Translations under genes and position numbers: made by a program
Source: Streptomyces sp. NBC_01198
GTDB lineage: Bacteria > Actinomycetota > Actinomycetes > Streptomycetales > Streptomycetaceae
DNA length: 64,000 nt
Assembly: GCF_036010485.1 (NCBI RefSeq)
Contig: NZ_CP108568.1
Span: 3,417,001-3,481,000 of the forward strand
Direction of reading: 5' to 3'
Notes under the pieces: model-generated
What the model was told of the DNA's origin: nothing
What the model saw: only the letters and a program-made list of their open reading frames with translations
Databases searched by the model: none
Part shown: one piece after another, positions 15,729-24,441 of the stretch
Layout of the letters: every line of letters starts with the position of its first letter
Position numbering within the stretch: position 1 is the first letter of the stretch

Positions 15729-16622
15729 TCAGGGCCGGAGAGGGCCCGGGGTCTGCTCCGACGGGACCGGCCCGGCGTCCCCGGCGGGGACGGACCTGGT
15801 CGTACGCACCGGCGCCGCCGGGATCTTCTCGCCGGCCTCGATCGCCACCGCCAGCCGGTTCTCGGCCGGCGGCAGCGGGCAGGTGGCCAGCTCGGTGTAG
15901 GCGCAGGGCAGGTTGGCGGCCCGGTTGAAGTCGACCAGCACGGTGCCGTCCGCGCCGGGCGGGTCGATGGACAGCGCCCGGTTGGCCGCGTAGGTGGTCA
16001 CCCCTGAGGTGGCGTCGGTGAGCAGCACCAGCAGGCTGCCCGGGGCGTGGCCGTTGAACGCGGTCAGCCGGTGGGTCGTGCCGTCCAGCTCGAACTCGAC
16101 CTGGCCGGGGGCGTCGTAGACGTGCTGCAGGCCCTCGACGGCGGCGCCCACCGTCGTCGGCCGGGGCACGTCGAAGGGCAGGTAGCGGCCGGTTCGCGCC
16201 CACCGCGGGTCCGGTTCGTAGGCGGGGGTGCCGGTGAAGGCCAGCCGCAGCGCGTTCTCCGGGTGCCGGGGGCGCAGGATGTCGTGGCCTCCGCGCTTGG
16301 CGACCTCGATCACCGCGTCGCCGGCGGCGGGGAAGAGGCTCGCCCGCTCCTCGACGACGCCGAAGTCGTGCCGCCCGCGCAGCACCTGCCCGTCGAGGAC
16401 CAGCTCCTCGTCGTCCCGCAGCTCGACCACCACGCCCTCTGCGGTGCTCGACCAGGCCCCGGGGGCGTCGGGGAGACGGGTCGGGGTGGCGTCGAGCCAG
16501 TGCAGGCCGGTGATCGCCAGGAAGCCGTGAGGCCCCGCGAGCACCTGCTCCTTGCGCTCGTGCCAGCGCTGCCACTCCTCGGCGAAGGCGGCGCGGTCAG
16601 TCTCTTCTGCTTGTGCGGTCAT
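15729..16622 (-). CDS. DUF1684 family protein
   Basis: 297 residues of the DUF1684 family. Diagnostic segments are FLAITGLHWLD near residue 35, RWARTGRYLPFDVPRP near 145-160, LTAFNGHAPGSLLVLLTDATSG near 187, and FNRAANLPCAYTELATCPLPPAENRL near 233. The last of these ends in the conserved ANxPCAY..F/L motif. The biochemical role is not established. Its ATG overlaps the flavin reductase stop (ATGA), so the two are coupled and presumably serve the same pathway. The C-terminal 30 residues are a disordered proline-rich tail. Confidence 0.85.
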   Translation of the reverse strand: MTAQAEETDRAAFAEEWQRWHERKEQVLAGPHGFLAITGLHWLDATPTRLPDAPGAWSSTAEGVVVELRDDEELVLDGQVLRGRHDFGVVEERASLFPAAGDAVIEVAKRGGHDILRPRHPENALRLAFTGTPAYEPDPRWARTGRYLPFDVPRPTTVGAAVEGLQHVYDAPGQVEFELDGTTHRLTAFNGHAPGSLLVLLTDATSGVTTYAANRALSIDPPGADGTVLVDFNRAANLPCAYTELATCPLPPAENRLAVAIEAGEKIPAAPVRTTRSVPAGDAGPVPSEQTPGPLRP

Positions 16623-17227
16623 GACGGCTCCTCGGTTCCGGTGGGGCGCGGGGTGGGCGGGGCGGTGCGGTGCCCGGTGTCGTCGGCGGGCTGCTCCAGC
16701 CGCCGGAAGCGGCTGCCGTGGAAGACCAGCGGCGGCACCGCGTGGTCGGCGTCCAGGGCCCGGATCCGCAGCAGGACGATGTCGTGGTCACCGGCCCTGA
16801 TCTGCTGCTCGACGCTGGTGTCGAACCAGGCGCCGGCGCCGTCGAGCAGCACCGCGCCCTCCTCGGTGGCCCGCCAGTCCAGGCCGGCGAACCGGTCGTC
16901 GCTGCGTGAGGCGAGCTGGGTGCAGGCACGTTCCTGCTCGGCGCTCAGCACCGTCACGCCGAGCCGGGCGCGGCCGGCGAGCAGCGGCCAGGTGGTCGAG
17001 GTGTGGGCCACGCAGACCGACAGCAGCGGCGGGTCGAGCGAGACCGCGGTGAAGGAGTTGGCCGTCAGGCCGACCGGTACGCCGTCCACCAGCGCGGCGA
17101 TCGCGGTCACCCCGGTCGGGAAGGCGCCGAAGACCCGCCGCAGCCGGACCGGGGACAGCTCCTGCTCCCCGGGACGGGACTGCTCGTCCGTGCGGGCCTG
17201 CCCGTCGGGCAGGATCTGGGTCGTCAT
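16619..17227 (-). CDS. Flavin reductase (HpaC/HsaB-like)
   Basis: 202 residues. The flavin-reductase-like split barrel carries the family signature FPTGVTAIAA (about 35-44), GLTANSFTAVSLDPPLLSVCV (about 53-73) and RFAGLDW. It should reduce FMN or FAD with NAD(P)H and release it to a monooxygenase. The obvious partner is the LLM enzyme encoded just upstream. The acyl-CoA-dehydrogenase-fold monooxygenases at 5.5-8.0 kb could also use it. ATG 17227 is chosen with GGAAG as ribosome site; ATG 17239 gives four more residues. A 114-bp gap separates it from the LLM gene. Confidence 0.9.
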   Translation of the reverse strand: MTTQILPDGQARTDEQSRPGEQELSPVRLRRVFGAFPTGVTAIAALVDGVPVGLTANSFTAVSLDPPLLSVCVAHTSTTWPLLAGRARLGVTVLSAEQERACTQLASRSDDRFAGLDWRATEEGAVLLDGAGAWFDTSVEQQIRAGDHDIVLLRIRALDADHAVPPLVFHGSRFRRLEQPADDTGHRTAPPTPRPTGTEEPS

Positions 17228-17340
17228 CGTCGCTTCCATTCCTCGTCGAGCAGCTCGTACGTACCCACCCGGTCGGACCGCGAGCGGGGAGTGTGCCATG
17301 CCGGTGCTCCTTGTCAGCCGTGGGCGTCAGGCGTGGGGCG

Positions 17341-18432
17341 TCAGGCGTGGGCGGGTGCCGCCGGGCCGGCGGCGGCGACGCCCACCGGTCCCCAGGCCCA
17401 CGGCGGGTCGGGGATCTCCTTGCGCAGCACGGGTGCGATGTCGGACTGGAAGAGCTCCAGTGCCTCGCGGTGCTGGGCCTCGGTCAGGCCGCCCGCGTCG
17501 GCGTGCAGGTGCAGCACGGTGTGCCCGAACTGCTCGTGGTAGCGGTGCACCTTCTCGATCACCTGCTGCGGGCTGCCGACCAGCGCGGAGCTGCGCTCCA
17601 CGAAGTCCTCAAGCGTGGCGAAGACCGGTTCGACGCCGAGCTGCTTCTGGAAGGCCAGCTGGCCCTCGAAGACCGGCCGGTAGGCCGCCAGCGCCTGCTG
17701 CGAGGTGCGGGCCGCGTAGTAACCGGCGGTGCCCGCGCCGACGGTGGCGAGCGCCGGGTCGTGGCCGTAGTGCTCCCAGCGCTCGCGGTAGTGGCGGACG
17801 AGTTCGGCGTAGGGCTCGATGGGGTTGCTGACGTTGGCGGAGAACAGCGGGTCGCCGTAGCGGGCGGCCAGGTCGACCGACTCCCGGCTGGTGGCGCTGC
17901 CGTGCCAGACCCTGACCGGGTTCTGGTAAGGGCGCGGCCACACCTCGGCGTCCTGCAGCTCCGGGCGGAACCGGGGCTGCGCGGTGACCTTCGGCTCCCG
18001 CCAGATCCGCCGGAACAGCTCGTAGCCCTCGGCGTTGCGGTCCCACTGGTCGTCGGTGGTGACCTGGAAGAGGTCGCGCTGGGCCGAGCCGTTGCCCTTG
18101 CCGACGATCAGCTCAAGGCGCCCGCCGGACAGGTGGTCGAGGGTGGCGTAGTCCTCGTAGGCGCGTACGGGGTCGAGCAGGCTGAGCGTGGTGACGGCGG
18201 TGAACAGCCGGATCCTGGACGTCAGCGCCGCGAGGTGGCTGAGCACCACCGGCGGCGCCGAGGAGATGAACGGCCGCTCGTGGCGCTCCCCGACGCCGAA
18301 GCCGTCGAAGCCCAGCTCCTCGGCCAGCACGGCGTTGCCGATCACCTCGCGGAAGCGGTCCTGGGTGGACTTCACCTCCCCGGTGACCGGGTGCGGGCTG
18401 TGCACGATCAGGGTGATCGTCAGGAACTTCAC
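17341..18432 (-). CDS. LLM-class flavin-dependent monooxygenase
   Basis: 363 residues, luciferase-like TIM barrel. Family features include GFDGFGVGERHE (about 42-53), SRIRLFTAVTTLSLLDPVRAYEDYATLDHLSGGRLELIVGKG split across about 72-112, and WPRPYQNPVRVWHGS (about 165-180). It should oxidise a small substrate using reduced flavin from the adjacent reductase. Close functional relatives desulfonate alkanesulfonates. That fits the cysteine-type leader peptide at the front of this operon, but the substrate is not readable. GTG 18432 has GGAGGCGG upstream and overlaps the stop of a 26-codon reading frame. Confidence 0.88.
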   Translation of the reverse strand: MKFLTITLIVHSPHPVTGEVKSTQDRFREVIGNAVLAEELGFDGFGVGERHERPFISSAPPVVLSHLAALTSRIRLFTAVTTLSLLDPVRAYEDYATLDHLSGGRLELIVGKGNGSAQRDLFQVTTDDQWDRNAEGYELFRRIWREPKVTAQPRFRPELQDAEVWPRPYQNPVRVWHGSATSRESVDLAARYGDPLFSANVSNPIEPYAELVRHYRERWEHYGHDPALATVGAGTAGYYAARTSQQALAAYRPVFEGQLAFQKQLGVEPVFATLEDFVERSSALVGSPQQVIEKVHRYHEQFGHTVLHLHADAGGLTEAQHREALELFQSDIAPVLRKEIPDPPWAWGPVGVAAAGPAAPAHA

Positions 18433-18509
18433 GACGCCGCCTCCGTAGGGGTGCCGCCGACGCCGGGGAGGTGCGCGGCTTGCTGGGTCTGCTGGACGGG
18501 CTTGCTCAT
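18429..18509 (-). CDS. 26-residue reading frame coupled to the LLM gene
   Basis: ATG at 18509 follows AGGAAGGG. The frame encodes MSKPVQQTQQAAHLPGVGGT and a short ending, and its TGA overlaps the LLM GTG start (GTGA). The peptide is glutamine/proline/threonine-rich, with no Cys and no hydrophobic segment. The ribosome site and exact stop/start overlap suggest that it is translated, at least to deliver ribosomes to the LLM gene. It matches no family I know and might be purely regulatory. Confidence 0.4.
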   Translation of the reverse strand: MSKPVQQTQQAAHLPGVGGTPTEAAS

Positions 18510-18652
18510 GCGGGATGTGCCCTTCCTGGGTCTCGCGCGGGGCGCTCAGGCGGCGGCCACCGGGCGCAGGCATGCCGAACGGGGCCCGCGACGGGCGGGC
18601 CCGGGGCGTTCAGCGAGGAGGGAGGGAGGTGGGGACGGGGGGTGGAGCGGCG

Positions 18653-18811
18653 CTAGCCGGCCGTGCGCGGCAGCGCGGCGGGCCGGTGGTCAGGCCCCGG
18701 CACGGCCGTCGGCGTGCCCGGACACAGCGCGCCGGCGACGCGCAGGAGATCGATGTGGCGGCGGGAGAAGCGGCCGAGGAAGGGCAGCGACCGCCCAGTG
18801 GTGTCCTGCAC
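18653..18811 (-). CDS. Leader peptide of the 'RRHxDLLRV..C' type
   Basis: 52-residue frame from GTG 18811 with a GGGAGG ribosome site. Its core is SRRHIDLLRVAGALCPG. This matches the pattern RRH(V/I)DLLRV...C of small reading frames annotated in Streptomyces as putative leader peptides. They lie before sulfur-assimilation, transport and flavin-monooxygenase genes. It is upstream of the LLM / flavin reductase / DUF1684 operon on the same strand. By analogy, stalled or slow translation near the cysteine codon would signal cysteine shortage and open downstream expression. The C-terminal tail past the Cys (about 24 residues) is longer than usual. Confidence 0.7.
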   Translation of the reverse strand: MQDTTGRSLPFLGRFSRRHIDLLRVAGALCPGTPTAVPGPDHRPAALPRTAG

Positions 18812-19154
18812 CGCGTCACCTCCCGGTCCCGATCGGCCAACGCCTTTTCGAGTGCGCACTTGCCGAGCCGTCGTCGGCTCCGCCGGGTCCTCACCTGGAG
18901 CACCCCGCCGCGACGGAGGGTTGCCGGTCAGCCGGCCAGGGCCTTGGTTGCTGACACTCATGACCTGCAAGCACGGTAACTCCGGCGCGCCGCCGAACAC
19001 AATCCCTCCCGGCCAGGAGTGACCCCCGTCGCCTCCCGCACCGTTCCGGCCATCGGGGGATTGTCTGACCGCTGCCCTCCGGTTAACGTGCTGTAGGCAA
19101 AGGTCCCGCAACCAGGGCGGACGAGCACGACGCGAAGAGGGCGAGGGGACGGAC
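18812..19154. promoter_or_regulatory. Divergent promoter region between two leader peptides
   Basis: 343 bases with no gene, flanked by divergent leader-peptide frames. Promoters for both the LLM operon and the permease remnant must lie here. I could not fix -10/-35 boxes with confidence. An AT-richer stretch around 19079-19100 (GGTTAACG...TAGGCA) is the likely plus-strand promoter zone. Confidence 0.45.
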
Positions 19155-19283
19155 ATGGACGCGATGCAGCGCGAGACCGCGTCGTACCCCGATGGCTCGT
19201 TCCGTACCCGGGTCACCCGGCGGCACGTCGATCTGCTCCGCGTCAGCAGCGTCCTGTGTCGGGAAACGCCCGCGGTCCGCTGA
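19155..19283 (+). CDS. Leader peptide of the 'RRHxDLLRV..C' type (divergent copy)
   Basis: 42-residue frame from ATG 19155 (GAGGGGAC upstream; ATG 19164 is also possible). Its core is TRRHVDLLRVSSVLCRE, the same motif as in the divergent leader at 18653-18811. It precedes the broken ABC permease gene by 207 bp and presumably once controlled an uptake operon for a sulfur-containing nutrient. The matching motifs suggest that both transcription units answered the same cysteine signal. Confidence 0.7.
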   Translation: MDAMQRETASYPDGSFRTRVTRRHVDLLRVSSVLCRETPAVR

Positions 19284-19490
19284 CCGCCCGCGGGCCCGCC
19301 GATCGGCCCCGACTCCCCGCTCCACCCCGGCAGTTGACGCGCGCCCGATGACCGGCGCGCAGCCCGGCCGAGCGCGGCACCGCCTCTTCGCGCCTTCCTC
19401 CCGATAGCTCCGGGCGACCGTACGACACCCCCCTGCGGGGTGCCGTTCCGCTCCGCGCCGCCGTGCTCCCCGACGAGACGGGACACCCCC

Positions 19491-20295
19491 ATGACCCAGC
19501 ACGACATCCCCGGGCCTGCCACCGCCGCGCCCGGCCACCCCCCGCCCGTTCCGGCCGGGACCGTGCCCGGCCGGGCACCGCTGCGCCCCCTCGACAGCCG
19601 GCCGGCGGACCAGGACCTGCTGGCCGCGCGGCTGGTCCCGCTGCGCCGCCCCGGCCAGTGGATCTCCGCGGCGGTCCTGCTGGTGCTGTTCGCCATGCTG
19701 GTGCACACCCTGCTGGCCAACCACCGCTTCCAGTGGGGCGTCGTCGGCCACTACTTCCTGCACGGCTCGATCCTGCACGGTCTGGTCCTGACGCTCTGGC
19801 TCACCGCCGCCGTGATGACCAGCGGCTACCTGCTCGGCATCGGGATCGCCGCGATGCGGCTGTCCGGCAACCCGGTGCTGCGCGGCCTGAGCTTCGGCTA
19901 CGTCTGGCTGCTGCGCTCGGTCCCGCCCCTGGTGCAGCTGCTCTTCTGGTACGAACTGGCCTCGCTCTACCCGCGGTTGTCGCTGGGGGTGCCCTTCGGG
20001 CCGGAGTTCGCCTCGGTGAGGACCGCGCACCTCTTCAGCGGCATCCTCGCCGCCTACGTCGGACTCACCTGGACGTGGCCGCGTTCGCCGGCGAGATCGT
20101 CCGCGGCGGCATCCTGTCCGTCGATCCGGGCCAGCGGGAGGCCGCCAAGGCGCTCGGCCTGCGCGACGAGCGGATCTTCCGCCGGATCGTGCTGCCGCAG
20201 GCGATGCCGGCCATCGTCCCGGCCTCGGGCAACCTGCTGATCGGCATGCTCAAGGCGACCTCGATCGTCAGCGTGATCGCCGTGCAGGACCTCGC
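19491..20295 (+). pseudogene. ABC amino-acid-type permease, frameshifted and truncated
   Basis: The first 193 codons encode a HisM/GlnP-type permease with four membrane segments (LVLTLWLTAAVMTSGYLLG; FGYVWLLRSVPPLVQLLFWY; GILAAYVGLT). One base is then missing around 20069-20071. Restoring it gives LDVAAFAGEIVRGGILSVD, the conserved EAA loop, and the homologous frame continues to SVIAVQDL near 20290. There it ends: the last membrane helix normally found in the family is absent and a terminator begins. No ATPase or binding-protein gene remains. A base-calling error could explain the shift but not the truncation. Confidence 0.8.
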
Positions 20296-20326
20296 GGGCC
20301 CGCGCCTCTCCCGGCGCGGGCCCGCG
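20293..20326. terminator. Strong bidirectional hairpin terminator
   Basis: Perfect 14-bp GC arms (20293-20306 and 20313-20326) around TCTCCC. It separates the permease remnant from the convergent decarboxylase gene. Confidence 0.8.
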
Positions 20327-20335
20327 GCCCCGGGG

Positions 20336-21685
20336 CTACAGGCCGATGTCGCGGCGGTTGATGTCCTCCAGCGACTCACGGCGTACGAGCGTCCGCGCGG
20401 CGCCGTCCCTGACCGCCACCACCGGCGGGCGGCCGACCATGTTGTAGCTGGACGCCATGGACAGCTGGTAGGCGCCGGCCGCGGGTACGGCGATCAGGTC
20501 GCCGGGGTGGACGTCGCCGGGCAGCAGCGCCTTGTCGGCCAGGATGTCGCCCGCCTCGCAGTGCCTGCCCACCACCGTGGCGGGGGCCGGATCCGCGTCG
20601 GAGCGGCGGCCGATGAGCCGGGGGGTGTAGCGCACCCCGTACAGCGCGGGCCTGGGGTTGTCGCCCATGCCGCCGTCCACCGCGACGAAGGTGTGGCCCG
20701 GCGTCCGCTTGACCGAGAGCACCCGGTAGACCGCCACCCCCGCCGGCCCGACGACCGCGCGCCCGGGTTCCAGGGTGAGCCGGGGCACCGGCAGCCGCGC
20801 GTGGGCGCAGCCGTCGGCCAGCTCGGCCCCGAGCCGGTCGGCGAGCACCCGGATGTCGAGCTCCTTGTCGCCGGGGCGGTAGGCGATGGCGTGCCCGCCG
20901 CCGATGTCGAGCTGGGGCAGCACCAGCCCGTGCTGGTCGCGTACGTGCGCCATCAGCCCGACCATCCGGCGCACGGCGGCGGCATAGGGCCTGACCGAGG
21001 TGATCTGCGAGCCGATGTGGCAGTGCAGGCCCACCAGTTCCAGGTGCGGCTGGCCGACGATCCTGTCGATGGCGTGCTGCGCCGAGCCGTCCGCGAGGGA
21101 CAGGCCGAACTTCTGGTCGTCGGTGCCGGTGCGGATCGCCGCGTGGCCGCCGGCCGAGATGCCGGGCACCACCCGCACCATGACCTGCTGCCGGTCGGTG
21201 CGCGGCACGATCGAGGCCAGCCTGGCGATCTCCGCCAGGCCGTCGACAACGATCCGCCCGACGCCGAGCCGGACGGCGGCGGCCAGGTCCTCCGGGCTCT
21301 TGGCGTTGCCGTGCATCACGATCCGGTCGGCCGGGAATCCCATGGCGACGGCCAGGCCCAGCTCCCCGGCGGAGCAGACGTCCAGGCCCAGGCCCTCCTC
21401 CTGCGCCCAGCGGGCGACGGCACGGCACAGGTAGGCCTTGGCCGCGTAGACCACGTCGGCGTCGGGGAAGGCCGCGCGGTAGGCGCGGCAGCGGTCGCGC
21501 ACCTCGCCCTCGTCCAGCACGTACAGCGGGGTGCCGAACCGGTCGGCGGCCTCGGCGAGGGAGACCCCGGCGACGGTGACGTCGCCGTCCCGCACCGGCC
21601 GCGCGGAGGCGGGCCACACCGGCAGGCCCCCGGGCTCGCCGGGGAACGGCACCGGGACGGTGGGTATCAGGGATGAGACGGACAT
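20336..21685 (-). CDS. Diaminopimelate decarboxylase-like PLP enzyme
   Basis: 449 residues of the fold-III PLP decarboxylase family. Visible are the Schiff-base lysine in DVVYAAKAYL, the PLP-phosphate glycine motif QLDIGGG, GLHCHIGSQI, and the C-terminal CEAGDILADKALLPG and YQLSMASSYNMVGRPP, which hold the Cys and Tyr of the second subunit. These are hallmarks of LysA, which converts meso-diaminopimelate to L-lysine. The first 35 residues are extra. It could be a second LysA or a paralogue for another amino acid. The start has a GGAGGGGG site. It lies 17 bp after the SAV_915 gene, in one operon. Confidence 0.85.
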   Translation of the reverse strand: MSVSSLIPTVPVPFPGEPGGLPVWPASARPVRDGDVTVAGVSLAEAADRFGTPLYVLDEGEVRDRCRAYRAAFPDADVVYAAKAYLCRAVARWAQEEGLGLDVCSAGELGLAVAMGFPADRIVMHGNAKSPEDLAAAVRLGVGRIVVDGLAEIARLASIVPRTDRQQVMVRVVPGISAGGHAAIRTGTDDQKFGLSLADGSAQHAIDRIVGQPHLELVGLHCHIGSQITSVRPYAAAVRRMVGLMAHVRDQHGLVLPQLDIGGGHAIAYRPGDKELDIRVLADRLGAELADGCAHARLPVPRLTLEPGRAVVGPAGVAVYRVLSVKRTPGHTFVAVDGGMGDNPRPALYGVRYTPRLIGRRSDADPAPATVVGRHCEAGDILADKALLPGDVHPGDLIAVPAAGAYQLSMASSYNMVGRPPVVAVRDGAARTLVRRESLEDINRRDIGL

Positions 21686-21701
21686 GGGGTACCCCCTCCA
21701 C

Positions 21702-22040
21702 TCAGCCGATCAGAAGATCGAAGACGATTTTTGCGGGCGGCGCGAGCCTGCGGGCGGCCGGCGCGGAGAACCGCGGGTCGACGGTGAGGACGCCGACGCC
21801 CAGCGGCCGGGCGAGAGCCCGCAGCGCGGGCTCGGAGAGCCTGATCCATTCCTGGTCGGCCCCCAGGGTGGCGGCCAGCCGCTCCCGTGAGGTGAAACCG
21901 ACCGCCGTACGCGTCCCTGGCGGGGTGCGGAAGAAGCGCGCCGCACAGCCCGCGGGCCCCGGCCGGACGGGGACGAAGAGCGGTCCGGCCGGGACGCGTT
22001 GAGAGGGCTCGGGGTCCTCGTCGTGATCAAGCACAGCCAT
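21702..22040 (-). CDS. SAV_915 family protein
   Basis: 112 residues with the typical Streptomyces SAV_915 pattern: LFVPVRPGPAGCAARFFRTP, then TRTAVGFTSRERLAATLG, then EWIRLSEPALRALARPLGV and LTVDPRFSA. Function unknown. ATG 22040 is preceded by AGGAACACC. It is co-transcribed with the downstream decarboxylase. Confidence 0.8.
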   Translation of the reverse strand: MAVLDHDEDPEPSQRVPAGPLFVPVRPGPAGCAARFFRTPPGTRTAVGFTSRERLAATLGADQEWIRLSEPALRALARPLGVGVLTVDPRFSAPAARRLAPPAKIVFDLLIG

Positions 22041-22355
22041 GGTGTTCCTCCAGGTACAGAGCCTCGACAGCACCCGCGGCGGGCCGGGCCGCGGGTGCCT
22101 CGTTCCACGCTATTGCGGCGGGCGCGGCGGCCCCGGAGCCCCTGACACATGCTTGACGCGCACGGTCCCGGCACTGACGCGACGCTGACGCGGACCGGGG
22201 CCGGGGAAGGGGACGGCGCCCGGACGGGCCCGTACGGCACACCATCCGGACGGAAAACCCGGCTTCCCTGTGCCTGCGCGGCGAAGCCGGGTATCCGCAC
22301 AGGAAGGATCTCCGCGGCCCGGCACGGGGATCAGGTCACGGAAGGGGTGGGCGTC
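22041..22355. promoter_or_regulatory. Divergent intergenic region
   Basis: 315 bases between divergent starts at 22040 and 22356 with no supported gene. It contains a 10-bp GC inverted repeat near 22075-22100 (GCACCCGCGG...CCGCGGGTGC) in what would be the leader of the minus-strand operon. Promoters in both directions are expected but not clearly seen. Confidence 0.4.
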
Positions 22356-22679
<324 letters not shown>

Positions 22680-22683
22680 CGGC

Positions 22684-23199
22684 ATGGCAGGGCACATGCC
22701 GGACAGGATCGACGACCCGGGCAGGCACGAGACAGCCGAGGAACGCGCGGACCGCCGCTGGGGCGACCTGCTCCAGGAGCTGCGGGTCGCGCAGACCGGA
22801 GTGCAGATCCTCTTCGGCTTCCTGCTGACCGTGGTCTTCCAGCAGCGCTTCACCGAGCTGTCCACCACCAACCGGCACCTCTACGTGGCCACGGTGGTCG
22901 TCGGCGCGGCGACCACCGGCGCCCTGGTCGGCCCGGTGGCAATGCACCGGCTGCTGACCGGCCGGCGCCTCAAGCCCGAGACGGTGGTGTGGGCGTCCAG
23001 GATCACCGTGCTCGGCCTGTTCCTGCTGCTGTGCACGATGGCCTGCTCGCTGCTCCTCGTCCTCCGGCTGGCCGTCCACGACACCGTCGCGGCCTGGCTG
23101 GCCGGCGGGATGGTGTTCTGGTTCGCCCTGTGCTGGCTGGTCCTCCCGCTGTGGGCCAGGCACAGCAGCGCGTCCGAGGCGGAGCGCGCCGAGGAGTGA
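22684..23199 (+). CDS. Four-helix membrane protein (DUF6328-like)
   Basis: 171 residues: an acidic/basic N-terminal 30, then ELRVAQTGVQILFGFLLTVVFQ leading into the first membrane segment, and three more segments (YVATVVVGAATTGALVGPVAM; VLGLFLLLCTMACSLLLVL; WLAGGMVFWFALCWLVLPLW). The ELR..QTGVQ.LF.FLL pattern is typical of DUF6328. It lies 4 bp downstream of the preceding gene, so the two are probably co-transcribed. Function unknown. Confidence 0.75.
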   Translation: MAGHMPDRIDDPGRHETAEERADRRWGDLLQELRVAQTGVQILFGFLLTVVFQQRFTELSTTNRHLYVATVVVGAATTGALVGPVAMHRLLTGRRLKPETVVWASRITVLGLFLLLCTMACSLLLVLRLAVHDTVAAWLAGGMVFWFALCWLVLPLWARHSSASEAERAEE

Positions 23200-23247
23200 C
23201 CGCGGGCCGCGCACCCTCCCGCGACCGCCGGGGGTCGCGGTCCTACC

Positions 23248-24186
23248 ATGACCGGCGGGACAACATCGGCGCGACGCGGGGGGGTGAGCGCTTTGCCGGC
23301 ACAGGGGAGGCGGCGGGCGGCCGTGGTGGCGGGGCTGTGCGCGATCGCCGCGCTGCTGCTCGGTGCGTGCGGCTCGCAGGTGGCGGGACCCGGGGTGCGG
23401 ATACACGGGTCGTCGCCGACGCCGTCCGGGCCGATCGCCTGGACCACGGCGGAGCCCTCCGCCGTCACCGCGGTCCGCGTCAGCGACGACCGCCGGGTCC
23501 TGATCCTCGACGTGCAGGTGCCCAGCGGCTCGAAGCCGTGCGTGCGGAAGCTCAAGGCGGTGCTCACCGACCCCATGACCGACATCGTGCGGGTCCAGGT
23601 CACCTTCTCCTCTCCCGCCGCGGACACCGCGTCCGGCTGTACGGGGGAGGCCACGGCGACCACGCGGGTCCGGCTGCCGCAACCGCTGGGCCGGCAGGAC
23701 CTGGTCGTCGACAACTACCAGACCTACACCGCCGAGGGCGCCGCGCCGCCCGCGCTGCGGCTGTGCGGGAAGCTGGGCTGCCGCCCGCCCGCCACCGGCT
23801 GCACCCCCGCCTCCTACGACCAGGCACTGATCGCCGCCGACGCCCCGGCCCACACCCTGCGCGACTCCGAGGACTGCGACGGCACCTGGCTGGTGCTGGA
23901 CTTCTCCTGGCGCACCGGCCCCGCCTGCGACGACCCGGCCGACGCCGCCTGCTCCTCCCGCCTGGGCGACCGCTACTTCTTCCGTGCGGCACCGGCCGGC
24001 TGGGTCCCGCTCACCTCCGGCGCGGCCGGCGGCTGCCGGGCCGTCCACCGCGTGGCCCCGGCCTTCCCGACGTCGATGTGCGCCTCCCTGCCGCCGCTGC
24101 CCGCCGCGCTGCACCCCGACCACTCGTCACCCACGGCGGGCAGCACGGCGTCCCACCGACAGCCCGCGGCGGCGGCCGGGCACTGA
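23248..24186 (+). CDS. Secreted lipoprotein, function unknown
   Basis: 312 residues with a lipoprotein signal: RRRAAVVAGLCAIAALLLGAC with the lipobox LLGAC near residue 40. The exported part has two Cys-containing beta-rich halves and a C-terminal proline/serine tail. There are ten or so cysteines, suggesting disulfides. GTG 23284 (12 codons in) is an equally good start and leaves a more typical signal length. No catalytic motif recognised. Confidence 0.7.
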   Translation: MTGGTTSARRGGVSALPAQGRRRAAVVAGLCAIAALLLGACGSQVAGPGVRIHGSSPTPSGPIAWTTAEPSAVTAVRVSDDRRVLILDVQVPSGSKPCVRKLKAVLTDPMTDIVRVQVTFSSPAADTASGCTGEATATTRVRLPQPLGRQDLVVDNYQTYTAEGAAPPALRLCGKLGCRPPATGCTPASYDQALIAADAPAHTLRDSEDCDGTWLVLDFSWRTGPACDDPADAACSSRLGDRYFFRAAPAGWVPLTSGAAGGCRAVHRVAPAFPTSMCASLPPLPAALHPDHSSPTAGSTASHRQPAAAAGH

Positions 24187-24357
24187 TCCGGCGTGGCCGC
24201 CGCGTCAAGATGACATCAATAGGCCGTTCGGTGGCGTCAGGGGTGCGCTAACGCCGATGGGCGGGAGCGCTGAGGCAGGTTTGATGTCGGCGCGCCGGAA
24301 TGTGCCGGCGCCCGTCTCGCCGCTTTGCTCCTCACCGATCCCCGGGGTGACCCGCGC

Positions 24358-24441
24358 ATGCCAGATATCGCCTTCCTCGCGATCGTCGTCGCCGTCTTCG
24401 CCGTCATCACCCTGATCGCCAAGGGGGCGGAGCGCCTGTGA
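24358..24441 (+). CDS. Small single-helix membrane protein preceding kdpF
   Basis: 27 residues from ATG 24358: [20 protein letters not shown] followed by a basic end. It is one hydrophobic helix, and its TGA overlaps the GTG of kdpF (GTGA). It is about the size of KdpF itself but a different sequence. Position and overlap make it an integral part of the kdp operon, perhaps an extra small subunit or assembly factor. Confidence 0.65.
   Translation: MPDIAFLAIVVAVFAVITLIAKGAERL

Noticed and set aside
24187..24357. Riboswitch in the kdp leader
   Set aside because: I could not find a conserved c-di-AMP or other riboswitch core in these 171 bases; only an ordinary GC-rich leader.
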